The notes beneath the pieces were generated by a model. It ran no database searches. It was not told the origin of the DNA and saw only the letters and a program-made list of their open reading frames with translations. Position numbers and translations under genes: made by a program. This document shows, piece by piece, positions 13,193 through 25,005 of a DNA stretch of 64,000 bases. Source of the DNA: Apostichopus japonicus (taxonomy: Eukaryota > Echinodermata > Holothuroidea > Aspidochirotida > Stichopodidae); the NCBI RefSeq assembly GCF_037975245.1, contig NC_092568.1, positions 26,036,501-26,100,500 of the forward strand. Reading direction: 5' to 3'. Each line of letters opens with the position of its first letter. The first letter of the stretch is position 1.

Positions 13193-16100
13193 ATGCAGTC
13201 GTTAAAAGATGATGATTCCTTTCCTGTCGCCAGAACTGGTCACATTGCCTGTGCAGTGAATGGAAATATGCTCATATGGGGTGGATTTGGAGTAATTATT
13301 CTTATTTGCATGTAGTATTTCCGCTTTAAGTACTAATAGTTCATGTGAACCAGTTTCGCGACAAATGGCAGTGCGAATTATCAACATTGCTATTTGTTAT
13401 TGTGTAACATATTTTTATTGAATTATGGCAAGCTTTGTACTATGAAGTGACAATTGTACCTATTGCCAAGCTAGTTTCTCAAAAGTGATGTGAATTCCGC
13501 AATAATTTTGCTCCATTTGCAGACATATATTTATGTTTTTTGTTGTTGAAACTGTAGGCAATTTCACTTCACTTGTAAGTTGTAGGCATACCACTTGTTG
13601 TAGGCCTATAGCCTTTGCTATGATGTAACAGTCTAATTTAATCAGTGTAATGCATCAAACTTTAAAGTGGTCTGTCTCTAAGGTGTAACAATGACTGCTC
13701 TATGCGATAATGCAAATATAATTAGTAACATAGGACAGGCTTAGAAAGAATTACTGGGTGAGTTTTATTCATTCTTCCTATTGGACAATATTCACAACAG
13801 CTCACGAATATATGGCAACTTCTTGTTAAATTTCATGTTATTACATAATACAAGAACTTTTAGTACAAACACAAGGAGCTAAAATGTCATTTTTAACTCT
13901 CCTCACGCATCGTAATATTGTCCTAATCTGAAAGCTATGATTCATAAGAATATTCCCTTTTGCTTCTAAAGCATGTACCATACAGTACTACAGTGATGAT
14001 GTTTTAAAAGTATGACTGTTTTGAGAATGTTGATTCCTGTTAGATTACATGTCATTGAGACCACCTAGGTTGCCAGACTTTCGAGACCTCTGTCCACTGC
14101 AACAGCTATTAAATACTGCAACATCCCCTATCTGTAAGCAAAATTGACCAATGAAAATTGTCCACTTGGCGCATGACATCACTACATGTTCAGGGTTCCC
14201 ATGGGTGCTTGAAAGTCCCTGAAAAGTGCATAAATTCTGATATTTTCCAAAAAGTTCTTAAAAGTGTAAAGAGAAATACTGGAAAAATCTTTGAATTACA
14301 TTATTATGTTATGTACTGTGGGGTTGTCCAAAGCCATGGCAGTCTTCCAGTTTAGTTACTTCTGCCCTGCTGTAAGCTATTACTTCTCCATTCCTTGGTG
14401 AGGGCCTATATTCCTTCTTTGGTGATTCCTTCATATTGGAGACCTACATGTATATGTATCTATAGTCTCTTGTAATGGGCATCAACCTGCTAAAGAATTG
14501 GAAGTAAGAAAGGGGGTAGCATTCCCTTGTTGCCAGAGCTAATATAAGTCCCTTACAGTACACAGTTTATATATCCACAGACCATCATGTGGTGAAACTG
14601 GTGTCTGCCCTATGTTCCGACAAACGTATGTTTGGACATCTTAATGATCTGACAACCCTGTGTTGAAAATCTTATTTTCTATGAGGGAAGAACAATATAA
14701 CGATAAATCAGCTGAAAATAACAATTAAATGTTTTATAAATTTATTTAGTTAGATTATCACGTCTATAGTAAATTGTGGCAAGGACTAGTTCATCTCAGT
14801 CAAAATAGTGTCAGATAGTCCTTGAAACCCCCCCCCCCTCGGCTATTTTGTCCTTGAAAAGTCCTTGAATTATGTTTAAAGATCATTTGGGGACCCTGAT
14901 GTTGCTGTTTAAGTGTAATTTTACCTAATTATTTTTTTTTTATGTTATTCACTGTTACAGCAAGCTGATAATGGATTTGGAGAGAAGTATGTTCCCTGTG
15001 AAAGCCTCTGGGTGTACAATCTTGAACTGCAAGAATGGTGAGTTAGTACTGTATATATTCACAAAATGAATCGTCTTGCAAACATGAAAAACTGGTGCAG
15101 AAATAGAGAGGGTTAGGGGGGGGGCTGTTGAAATGTGTGTGGGCGTGGGGATTAGAGAACTGGTGTTCTGTATATTTCAATAATCTACCTTAAATTCAAG
15201 GAGTATCACCATGTACCAAATTCTTGACTAATCAGTTTGCCATCATAATTAAGAAATGTCAGATTTACTCCATCAATAGTTAAGTTATTTGAAGTCTGCA
15301 TAAAGAATATACACTGCCGTTCATTTCCCCAGTGCTTTGTGTATATTTTAAGAAGAATTTTTTATATGACAATATTGAGTAAAGCCGTTTCATTCAGAGT
15401 GCCATGCTATTCATAACTAATACGCTCTATCTAATGGGAGTTGAATCTACCCACATATTACGATAAATTTGTTATCACAAAATCTGTTCACACCTCAATT
15501 CATAGGACCAGACATGAAGTTCCTGGATTGAATATGATTGGTCGATCAGGCAGTGGATGTTTCAGTCACAGAGGCAAGATGTATGTCTGGGGAGGCTTTC
15601 CAAATCATACAAAAGAGGTACCAAAACTACAACTATTTTGATTGTCCAGTTTTTCTCATTGTGTTTATGTCCATCTTTCATCTGTCAGGGAATGCTTTTA
15701 ATGTAGTATCTTGCTACGTAAACATATTGTCTAAAGTTGTTCCGTTCAAGTATGTTTAGTTGGGCACGACTTACTATGTCGAATGTTTTATGTCCCAAGA
15801 GTTCACTAACATTTTATCTAGATACTGTTGGTGATACAAATGTGTCTTGTACCCTCTACTCATTTAGTTACATACAGTAGATACTACTGAGAATAGTTTT
15901 TCACCTTTTAATAGGGAGAGTTTGACTAAATAATGTACCCCCTATCACCTGCTAGACTTCAATTTTAACCTCTTTTGCCCTTTTTATTTAATTTTAAATT
16001 TCGCCATGCATATGTTGGTAGAACATACCAAACTTGTCAGTAGTACATCAATAGCTGATAGTTTAACAGTTGTTACAAAAGATTAATAAAGCAACAATTA

Positions 16101-19100
16101 CTTGCTCAAGTTACAATTTTTGAATTTTCTCTCTCAGGTATATTGTCTTGATACAGCTGGAATTTCTTGGCAGACCATAGAGTCAGAAGGGGAAGTCCCA
16201 GAGTACAGAGATAAATTCGTTTCCTGGCAATATCATGAAAGGTGATTTTGAATTTGGCCACTGGTCAAAAACCAATTTGAATTTCTACTGTTATTTCTTC
16301 CTGCATAGAAGAAGCTATCATGTTACAATGAATTTGTTTCATTAGAATATAAATTGCCATAAAATATTTGGCATTGGTGTCCTCTAGTTGCATTTACAAT
16401 TGTTATGTCATTGGCTGTGAACAAGCAAAAGTACAAAGTGTTGTTCATTTTTGAAGAGTGATGTGGACATTTATGTTTAATTTTCAACACAATACTGGTT
16501 GAGATGTATTCAGTCCCACCTTAATTTGCATATGAAACTAGGTTGAAGCTGTTAGTTAGCTGTTATTTAGTGATTATCAATGCTAATTATCAACTAAATT
16601 CATGTCTTTGGTTGGCTTGAATTGCATTCTTGACATTGTATGTCATTTTGCAACAGGTCACATCGATGAGAAATGAATGGTGAATTTTCCTACTTTCAGA
16701 AACACGTGGCGAGGTTGAAATAAAACAAATTCCTATCGATGTAAAGAAATAAGACTGTGGGTTGACCAAAAGCTGGATCAGTATTTCTGACATATTTAGG
16801 GCAATAGTCAGTAATTTTAAGCTTCAGCGTTTCATCAATTTCGTGCCAAGCAATTTGCCAATTATTACCGATAAATGTCCATGTGCCTTTGGGCAATGTT
16901 AGTTACAACTTTGTATGTACATCACCAAAAGTCAATGTAACAGATTCTTGTTGACATGATATGTCAAGATTCTCTCTCGCTACTCTAAATGATAAAATGT
17001 GTTTGACATTGAAGATGGTTTAATGTTAGTCACATGTACATTAGGCATGCAACCATCTTCTGGCTCGTATCATCTCTTTCAGACTGATAGTCTTTGGTGG
17101 ATTTGGACCTCAACCAGTTGACGCCACCAAGGACTCTTGGGTGCTGGATCCAAGTAGCATAGTTGAAGGACTTGTAAGTAATCTATGTTTGTAGCGATTA
17201 GATCAGATAAAGATTTTATGAAATGGAACCAAATATTTAAAAGGTGTCAGCGCAATATATTTCAACATTAGAATGGCTAAAAAATCAATACAAATTCTGA
17301 CGCATAAAGTCACAATCAAAAATGGTGCGCGATTGCATACCCCTGTTGATTTGTTGGAGCCTAGTCAGTACCTGAAACTGATGTATTACAGAGTATAAAT
17401 GTTAGTGGGCTTGAGGCTTCAATCCTAGAAGGGAGCTTCTTCAGAGACAGACTAAAATAAAAACAGAGGAAACAAGCTAATTAGATATATGGGACAGACA
17501 AGTTAAGTGGAATGCCGACCAATGAACAGAGTAGAAGGGTGTAAGACATATTATTCTGTTCATTAGGCATGTTTCTTAGCTTATTCTAACAGATGGGGAA
17601 TTTCAAGAATAAAGATACGAAAACATAAAAAAAATATTTTAATTGATCTGTAATTTATATAAAAATTGAATATTATGCAATCCCCAAATGATTATTCGTC
17701 CATATCCCATTTCAAATATTATGCTTGGTATTTTAGTTCATTTTTGTTTAATACTGCTTTTCACTCTCAGCCTCAGTCAAGAGGTTGGAACAACGACCTG
17801 TTTGAATATAACATTGAAACCAATAGGTGGAGAAAACCGAAAACTAAGGTAAGTATCGCTAACCTCGCTGTCTCCTTAAAGACAATCATTATTTTTTACA
17901 AGAGAGTTATTATTAGGTTTGTTAACCTTTAACAGCATTTTTCAATACATGCACACTCAAGGGCGTAGGAACCGGGGGGGCTGGGGGGGGGGGCGCCAGC
18001 CCCCCAGTGAAAAATTTGGGGGGGGCGGAAGTATCATTCCGCCCCCCCCGCTTCGCAAGTCAGAAAACCCCTTTTTCATTTCCAAATGAGAAAAAAATCT
18101 CATTTGGAGCACCAAATTGCATCTAAAGCCAGGTGAAAATGCAAACTTATTTACAAAATGGAGTGGGTGTTGAAGTGTGCTATATTGCACCAAATTGCAT
18201 CTGAGGCCACCTGGAAATGCAAAACAATTCCAAAGGGGAGGGGGACACCCCCTCCCCTTACACCCCTCCCCCAGGCCGGCCATCAGTCTTCAGCCCCCCC
18301 ACTCAAAAGTACCTTCCTACGCCACTGTGCACACTTGATTGAAATTAAAGAGATAGTCTGGTTTGCTGACCATGATCGATTAATAATTTTGCAAAAATAA
18401 TAATAATTTTAGCATGATAATTAATCCATTGTTCATTTTTTTGACTATTTATGACCAAATCCATGCTCTCTTTCAAAGAGTGCTTTTAGTTCATTTTATT
18501 GGTTGTATTGTGTTGCATTCTTCATTTCTGTCCGCAGGGTCCAGTTCCATGTCCCAGGGCCTCTCATGCAGGTGCAATTATTGGGCAAAGAGGCTTTATA
18601 TTTGGAGGCAGGTTTAAGGTGAGTTATTCATATGAAATATAACAGGAATAACAAAAAGAACAAAATCTATCTGGACTTTATCCCTGGTGTACTTTATAAA
18701 TATTGAATGCTGTTTTAGTATTCAGTGTAGTTTGGCTTTTTTTTCTTTCTTTCTTTTGTATTCAAATCCAAATCAAGGGCTACAGAAATATGTCATTGTG
18801 ATTATTCATCATGTATTAAAGGGAACTTACAGAAGTGAATTTTTGGAACATTGCTCTCTAGGCTGTCTTCCATCTCTCTCATTGAGTGTCACTTTACATT
18901 CATGCCTGTTTTCATATCAATCATTGCCATTTTGCCTCAATATGTTGGAGATGTCTTAACCTTTTGGTAGTTTTCACAGTACATTCGGTTGTCCAGGAAA
19001 TATTTAGCAAATGTTTGGTGAAAAGAATAAACACACTTTGGGCCAGTAAACCTCCTCTTCAGGTGGATTTCAATATCTCCAATTTGATGGAGGGAGGTAC

Positions 19101-22100
19101 AAATTTATCTTTTAACCTGTTGAGGTGTTCCAATGCAGTCTGCATAGAACAAACAAGCTTTAGGCCAGTAAACCTCCTCTTCAGGTGGATTTCAATATCT
19201 ACAATTTGATGGAGGGAGGTATTAATTTATCTTTTAAGCTGTTTAGGTGTTCCAATGCAGTCTGAATAGAACAAACAAGCTCTGGGCCAGTAAACCTCCT
19301 CTTCAGGTGAATTCAATATCTCCAATTTGATGGAGAGGGATACAAATTTATCTTTTAACCTGTTTAGGGGTGCCAATGCAGTCTGAATTTGGTGTAGACA
19401 ACTAGTCGTCCACCCGACAACCTCCAGAGTTGATTTTGGTCGTCCGATCAGAAATTCGGTCGTCTTGATAAATGGGATGACTGTTTTTAGATTTGTCCTG
19501 GCTGATATTTATATCGTCAGACCTGCTGTTTTATCTTTTGCAGGAAAAGAGGAGAAGTGACATGCACTGTATTGATCTTATCACATTTACTTGGAGTGGC
19601 AGGTAAGCTTACTTAATTAAAGTACCCCATCCTTTTATCATTTCATCCATACGATCAGTTGCATCCGTCTCTCAGCTTCTCTTCTCATCCATTCAACTCC
19701 TGCTGCATTATTTAAAGTATCACTATACTTTGTGATCTAACGTTGATTTCATTTATAAAATACAGAGTAAGAATTTTGCCTGCACTGTAGCTTTTCACTT
19801 TTTTTAGTGATTTTTATTGTTTTCTGTCACAGATTAACGATCCAGGGTCCTATGCCAGAGGGTAGATCATGGCACTCATTGACTACCGTAGGACCTCATC
19901 ATTTACTCCTGTGTGGAGGATTTAACACCACCTGCAAACCATTAGGTAATTTTATTTAAATCTGCCTTCATTTAAAGCAGCAGTCAGACAATTGAGTTTT
20001 CTAATTTTCAGCAGAGTGGCAAATTTCTGCAATTTGCATAAAAATTAATAACAAGGAGCATTTGGGTATCTTTGCAAACTTTGAGGAAGTAAAAAAAAAA
20101 AAAAAATTCTTGGCCTGATACAAATTACCAGTATAGCAAAACACTTGCTTATCTATGCTAGATACTACTTTAACTAGAATTGGAGAATTGGAAGAACTTG
20201 GTGCAAATATTTGGATTGAGAGTTTTAGCACTCAGTGTTGTCAGAGTTTTGATAGTTTTATAGCTTCTCTGAAACAGAAAGTAACATTGGCCATCTACCT
20301 TGGCAACATTTAATCTCCACTATGTTGCCATTCTAACTGTGCAGATGCTTGTTAGTGTTTCGGCTTGCACTTAACATTTTTATTAGGTCTTTTTGTTTTT
20401 TTGTTACCAACATTCCTTACTTCACAATGCAGATGATATGTGGTTATTTGACACAAAACAGTTACTGTGGAGAAGATTAGAATGGGATCTGCCTACACCG
20501 AGGTAAGTATCGATGCTTCTCTGCCGTTTGGATAAAATATTGTCACCCTGATCACTGATCACCCTGTCACCACTGTCACCCTGATCACTCCGTCACAGTC
20601 CTAGTTTACACGGACTGGGGCTAAGAGTGTGTCAGTTCAGTGAAACTGGCCAACCTTTACCTTGGGTGACTTTTCTTGAAAAGGTATCATGCATATGAAC
20701 TAAATGTTTACAAATGCAATTCTGAGCAATGACAATGTTCACAAATAGCAAGGAACCTGACAATGTTAACAAATAGCAAGTAACATGACAATGTTAACAT
20801 ATAGGAAGGAACGTGATAATGTTAACATATAGGAAGGAACGTTACAATGTTAATAAATAGCAAGGAACCTGCCGATGTTAACTAAAAGCAAGGAACCTGA
20901 CAATGTTAACAAATTGCAAGGATCATTTCACATAAATGCTGTTGCCTTTGTTTAATATTAAGCAAGAAATACATTGAGCTGTTCCATCCCATCAGTGTTC
21001 TGTTTATTCCCTCATAATTATGATAATGTGAAAAACGTGAATTGCAGTGGGTCCTGCTTCAGTTCATCAGAGACTAATCGAAACTGTTTCAATTCCAATG
21101 AGCCTAAGATGTAATACGCCAGACGTATTTGGTTCTCAGAAACAAACTGATTTTGACTACATATCGATTTTAATGAATTTATTACAATGTGACAAAGTTT
21201 TAAGTTGTTTATCTGCTGCAGCAAAGAGTGATTGTTGAGGCAGGTATTAAAGACTAAGAACAGCCCAATGACAACAAACTTTCCTTACAGATAATGTGAC
21301 TGCCATCATACAGTATCGATTCTCTTTGATCAAAGGTTGTGGCATACAGCTGTGGCAGGCCTGCATCTCGGAGAGGTGGTCATCTTTGGCGGTTGCACCA
21401 ACAATATACTAGATAGACATGAAGATACAGTGTACACTAACAGTCTTTTACACATATCAGTCACCGCAAAACCATTACTCAGGTAATTCTTTCTTTGATC
21501 AATTTAAACACCCTTTGATCTCAGCAAAACTGAGGATCGATATGTTCTTTATTCTTTCTTTTCTTTGAATTTTTTTATTTATTTTTTGAATGAATTTGTC
21601 TTTGAATTTTTTTGATCCTAGCATAATCTTCTTCATAGGTAAATAACATCTGAAGAATACCAAACTGGGATAAAAAAGGTGTGACTTGAACCTTTTCATA
21701 TAGATACCTACACAGATTGGCTAATTTAGAAGGAGAATTTGTTTGGCCCTTTTATTTATTTTTCATTTATCTTAATATTTTCTTATATTTGATGAAAAGT
21801 TTTACAGTTATGACTTGTAGTTAGCACCCAAATCAAAACCTAAAACAGATAACTTTCCATCCCTGAGGTTGTCGACTAATTAGTATTAAGAGGGGACGGA
21901 TGAGAGGAGTATCGTTAGTTACCAAAATAACTACCCAAATATGGATAAGAATAGAACTGTACAAAGTAAAACAATGACATTACTGTGTACCTTGTTTTGA
22001 GCAAGAATTATGTTTGCAGCTAATTTTGCTGATGAAAAGGTTCAGAAAAGTCTTCCCCCTAATCCATTCCCGATGTCAGCCTACGCCGCGAATTCACAAT

Positions 22101-22659
22101 ACTCACATACATAACTCTCAAAATAAAATAAAACAAGAACTGTTAGCAAACTGCTTATCCACTAAAGAGCCTGTGTAAGAGAATGTGTAACGGTAAGTTG
22201 GCCTGACGTTTCAATGCTAAGCAGGATCTTCTTCAGAGTTTTCAGACATACATAATTCTCATTAGGACGTATCATTCTCTTCAAGTATGGCATTCTCCTT
22301 ACACTCATACATAGTGTGTAAATCTGATGGTACAATCACGTTGTGAGTAAGATATGGATTAATGTTAATTGGATTTTAGTGTGAAATGATGGAATTAAGG
22401 TATAGATTCAAGCCATTGCTATTGTGGTGGTATCTACCCAATAAATCCAGGACATTTTGAACACCATAGCTTTATTCGTTATTAATGTAAATTTACACCT
22501 CTTTTTTCCTTCCTCTCCTAATTTCTTCTTCATTTTCTCGTACATTGTAGGATATGCTACGAGATGATATGGCAACACGTCGACCGATTCAGACAAGAAA
22601 TAGAAAACCTCCCTCCTTGTTTGAAGAGAAGAGCTTTGAAGATGACATCACCAAGGTGA
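13193..22659 (+). CDS. klhdc2: KLHDC2-like Kelch-repeat substrate receptor, 12 coding exons
   Basis: Exons: 13193-13291, 14961-15037, 15506-15617, 16138-16241, 17083-17173, 17771-17848, 18538-18618, 19544-19602, 19833-19945, 20433-20502, 21336-21482, 22551-22659 (TGA 22657-22659). All junctions are GT-AG, phases agree, and the product is 379 aa (human KLHDC2 is about 406). Kelch blades show GG pairs at WGGFG, WGGF, FGGFG, FGGRF, CGGF and FGGC. KLHDC2 is a CUL2-RING E3 substrate receptor that binds proteins ending in Gly-Gly. Matching residues here are Arg212 and Arg217 (in GGRFKEKR) and Ser246 (in GRSWHS), aligned with human R236, R241 and S269. Human Tyr163 appears as Phe138. The C-terminus has a BC-box-like PLLRICYEMI (341-350) and a Cul2-box-like LPPCL near 364-368. 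KLHDC1 is the alternative ortholog. Confidence 0.92.
14191..14898. mobile_element. Putative non-autonomous DNA transposon in Kelch intron 1
   Basis: The ends are imperfect inverted repeats: CAGGGTTCCC on the left, GGGGACCCTG on the right. Inside both ends lie related AGTCC(C/T)TGAAAAGT blocks in opposite orientation. ATGTT flanks both sides (14186-14190 and 14899-14903), a possible 5-bp target duplication. I see no 8-bp duplication, so the superfamily is uncertain. Confidence 0.5.
17958..18327. mobile_element. hAT-type MITE, copy 1, in Kelch intron 6
   Basis: This 370-bp element begins CAAGGGCGTAGGAA and ends TTCCTACGCCACTG, which are inverted-repeat termini. It is flanked by a perfect 8-bp duplication, TGCACACT, at 17950-17957 and 18328-18335. 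Eight-base duplications and CAGTGGCG-like ends are typical of hAT elements. It has no coding capacity and G/C homopolymer-rich ends. A second copy lies in inverse orientation at 53401-53766. Confidence 0.9.
19021..19388. repeat. 122-bp tandem repeat, about 3 units
   Basis: Units beginning GGCCAGTAAACCTCCTCTTC start at 19041, 19163 and 19285, a period of exactly 122 bp, with a partial unit before. Units differ by few substitutions and one 1-base deletion. The array is in Kelch intron 7. Frames across it are not coding. Confidence 0.9.
20733..20928. repeat. 28-bp minisatellite, 7 units
   Basis: Units resembling CAATGTTAACAAATAGCAAG followed by GAACCTGA start at 20733, 20761, 20789, 20817, 20845, 20873 and 20901. 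The period is exactly 28 bp throughout. It lies in Kelch intron 10. Confidence 0.9.
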
Positions 22660-23968
22660 CAAGATGAATTTATGGATGCTATAGGTGGCAATCATTCAGC
22701 TATTTCTTCAGGAGGTATGTTCCTCAAGCCATCCGACTCTAAATCTCATCTGTGGTCAAGAGGTCATGTCATATGGACAAAGGCCTGGTGTGAAAATATC
22801 AGCACTCGTTTGAGTTAACAATCTGGGACATCCAAGATGACAGTTGCCATATTATCAGACTATTTGGCGAGGGGGTGACTCACTGAGGGGTGGGGCATGG
22901 AAGTCGACCATTGTGAGAAGTGGCCAGATACTTAAGAACACTAGTTTAGTGATTATGAGGTTTAAACAGAATGAATCTCAAATCTACAACTACTGTTTTA
23001 TTGCTGTTTTTTCCAGTTTTGTAATGTTTAAGATCTAGTCATTGCTGACAATGCTCTGAATATTCAGTAAGATCTGGAGGCTTGATTAATACACACATGA
23101 TGGAGACGCAGTTATATATGTGGTCTTAACTACCAAGGTACTACTACTGTTGTATACAAGCATACAATGCATATTGTCTGGTGTGTAGTTTCATCCTTCT
23201 CCTCTAACATTTCAAGTTGTATGCTGACCTTCTCAACTCTGTAATGCATTTGAATCTGGTGGGAATGTTTTGAGCATAAACTTCTAATATGCATTCTTGA
23301 AAGATTCTAGAGAAACCCCAAATAATATAACATTGAGATATGGGTGTGGGGAGAGGGTGCGGTGAGGGGGGTGGAGCAGATTGGAAGGTGTTGTATGGGA
23401 GGTACACTGGGAATGCATGTTTTCTCACAAATCAAATGAAACCTTGTTATTCAAACTATTTACGTCACATGTGTTTATTTATTACATGATCTGCGTTAAC
23501 AAACGAACAACATGTGTTTATGCTTTTATTTACCTTTTATTCATTATTTATGACAGAATTTATTTATTTTGATGTTGCTTGAGAAGAAAGCCTTTACTCT
23601 GGACCTATAATGCAATGGCACAAATTGATTATCTTGCCTTGAACAGCATCTCCTTGAAGGCAGTGTTTTACTCCGCAATCAATGAAAAGGCGCGGGTCAG
23701 AAGCATCACCTTTTCAAGTTTCTCTCTTATCATTGGTGTGTTTATAAAGTACCTATTACAAATGTTTACAAGGTTATATATTTAAACAAAACAATGATAT
23801 TTCCTCTTCAGTAATTCATTATAATTAAATTGAGAAACCAATGCTTGATTCTTTTGTTTTCTACACTTTAGAAATACTCAATTTAAAACGGTACAAGAAA
23901 TACAAGTATAAGGGTGATTTGACGTCATCAAAGACACCCAACGGAAAGTGTTATAACAGCAATGATCG

Positions 23969-24030
23969 TAACCGCCCCCACCCTCCTCCTCCCCCCTTCC
24001 CTCCCCCTCCCCCTTCCCTCCCCCTCCTCA
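23969..24030 (-). repeat. C-rich/pyrimidine tract (G-rich on minus strand)
   Basis: About 60 bases almost entirely C and T with many CCC runs. The minus strand has quadruplex-forming potential. Confidence 0.65.
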
Positions 24031-24177
24031 CTTCAGAACAATGACAGATTTGACAAACAGTGATCGTCACGCCCTTCTCTCTCCTTTTCCTTACGTTTTC
24101 TAAGAAAAATCTTTTTTTTGAAAACTAACATGCCCTTCAGTTTATCAGTTTGAATCAGACTCTAATGCAGGGTTTCC

Positions 24178-24513
24178 CTAACTTTATCCCCCCACGAACC
24201 CCCTGTGGATGTCAGAGTTGTCCACGAATCCCCAACTTTTCGAGACACGATCTGAGTCATTATTATACTATAATACGCATAAACAGTGCTTTATAAAAGA
24301 TCAAGTTCATAGTGCAATATTGTAATAAAAAAAAAGAAAGAAAAGAGTTTGTCGATAAGTACAACTTTTTTACATTACTAAATTATATGATATATCAGAT
24401 TTAAGTTCAACAAAATGTACTCTAGCTTTGACTTTCAGAAACGTCTCACGCACCCCCTGGGATAGACTCATGCACCCCCTGGGGGTTCATGCACCCCAGT
24501 TAGGGAACCCCTG
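24178..24513. mobile_element. hAT-type MITE, second family
   Basis: This 336-bp element has inverted termini: CAGGGTTTCCCTAACT on the left and AGTTAGGGAACCCCTG on the right. The right end also carries repeated CACGCACCCCCTGGG-like blocks. Flanks are CTCTAATG (24170-24177) and CTCTAAAG (24514-24521), an 8-bp duplication with one mismatch. It has no coding capacity. Confidence 0.85.
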
Positions 24514-24729
24514 CTCTAAAGTGTCTCTATTGGCGAATTTGATCTGTTCCTACATAGGCGTTGTATCTCCATTTCTTGCTCCATTGACTTTCACATTAAT
24601 GTTGGTTGGTAGAGCGTAGATATGATTTTTCGACTGACATTTTGGCCTTCCATGCTATTAAATTTAATAACCCAAGTTACTTGTGTGATATCATTCTTGC
24701 ATCAACAAACTTAAAAATAGGCCATCTAC

Positions 24730-25005
24730 ATCACGATATCTTGACCAACTTCATGTTCCAGTGACTCGAATGAAAACGATTTCGGATCGCAGCTTTCATC
24801 ATGCTGCCCCCCTGTTTGTGGAACTCACATCTAGTAGATATTAGGTCCCTGGACTCACTTTGACCAGTTTAAGCTTCCTCTTAAAACTCATCTTTTTTTC
24901 ACATTAGTTATTACATGTGTTCTTTTTGTCATCACCTGTAAATCGCATTGAGCAACTTTTGTTGGATTCTGCACTATATAAGACTAATTATTATAATTAT
25001 TAAGG
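24730..25005 (+). mobile_element. 3' end of a decayed non-LTR retrotransposon
   Basis: With one frameshift, the plus strand reads like the C-terminal end of a LINE reverse-transcriptase polyprotein: SDRSFHHAAPL, then WNS, then a LKTHLFF-like segment. It ends in a tail typical of CR1/L2-like elements (CACTATATAAGACTAATTATTATAATTATT, given here in part). The rest of the element is missing, so this is a 5'-truncated, inactive copy. Confidence 0.6.

Noticed and set aside
17957-18400. Pro/Gly-rich open frames on both strands
   Set aside because: They are the MITE in Kelch intron 6; similar frames occur at its other copy at 53.4-53.8 kb.
17400-22260. Similar CTTCTTCAGAG-containing stretches near 17410-17450 and 22198-22240
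   Set aside because: The shared part is short and the surroundings differ, so I cannot support a repeat boundary.
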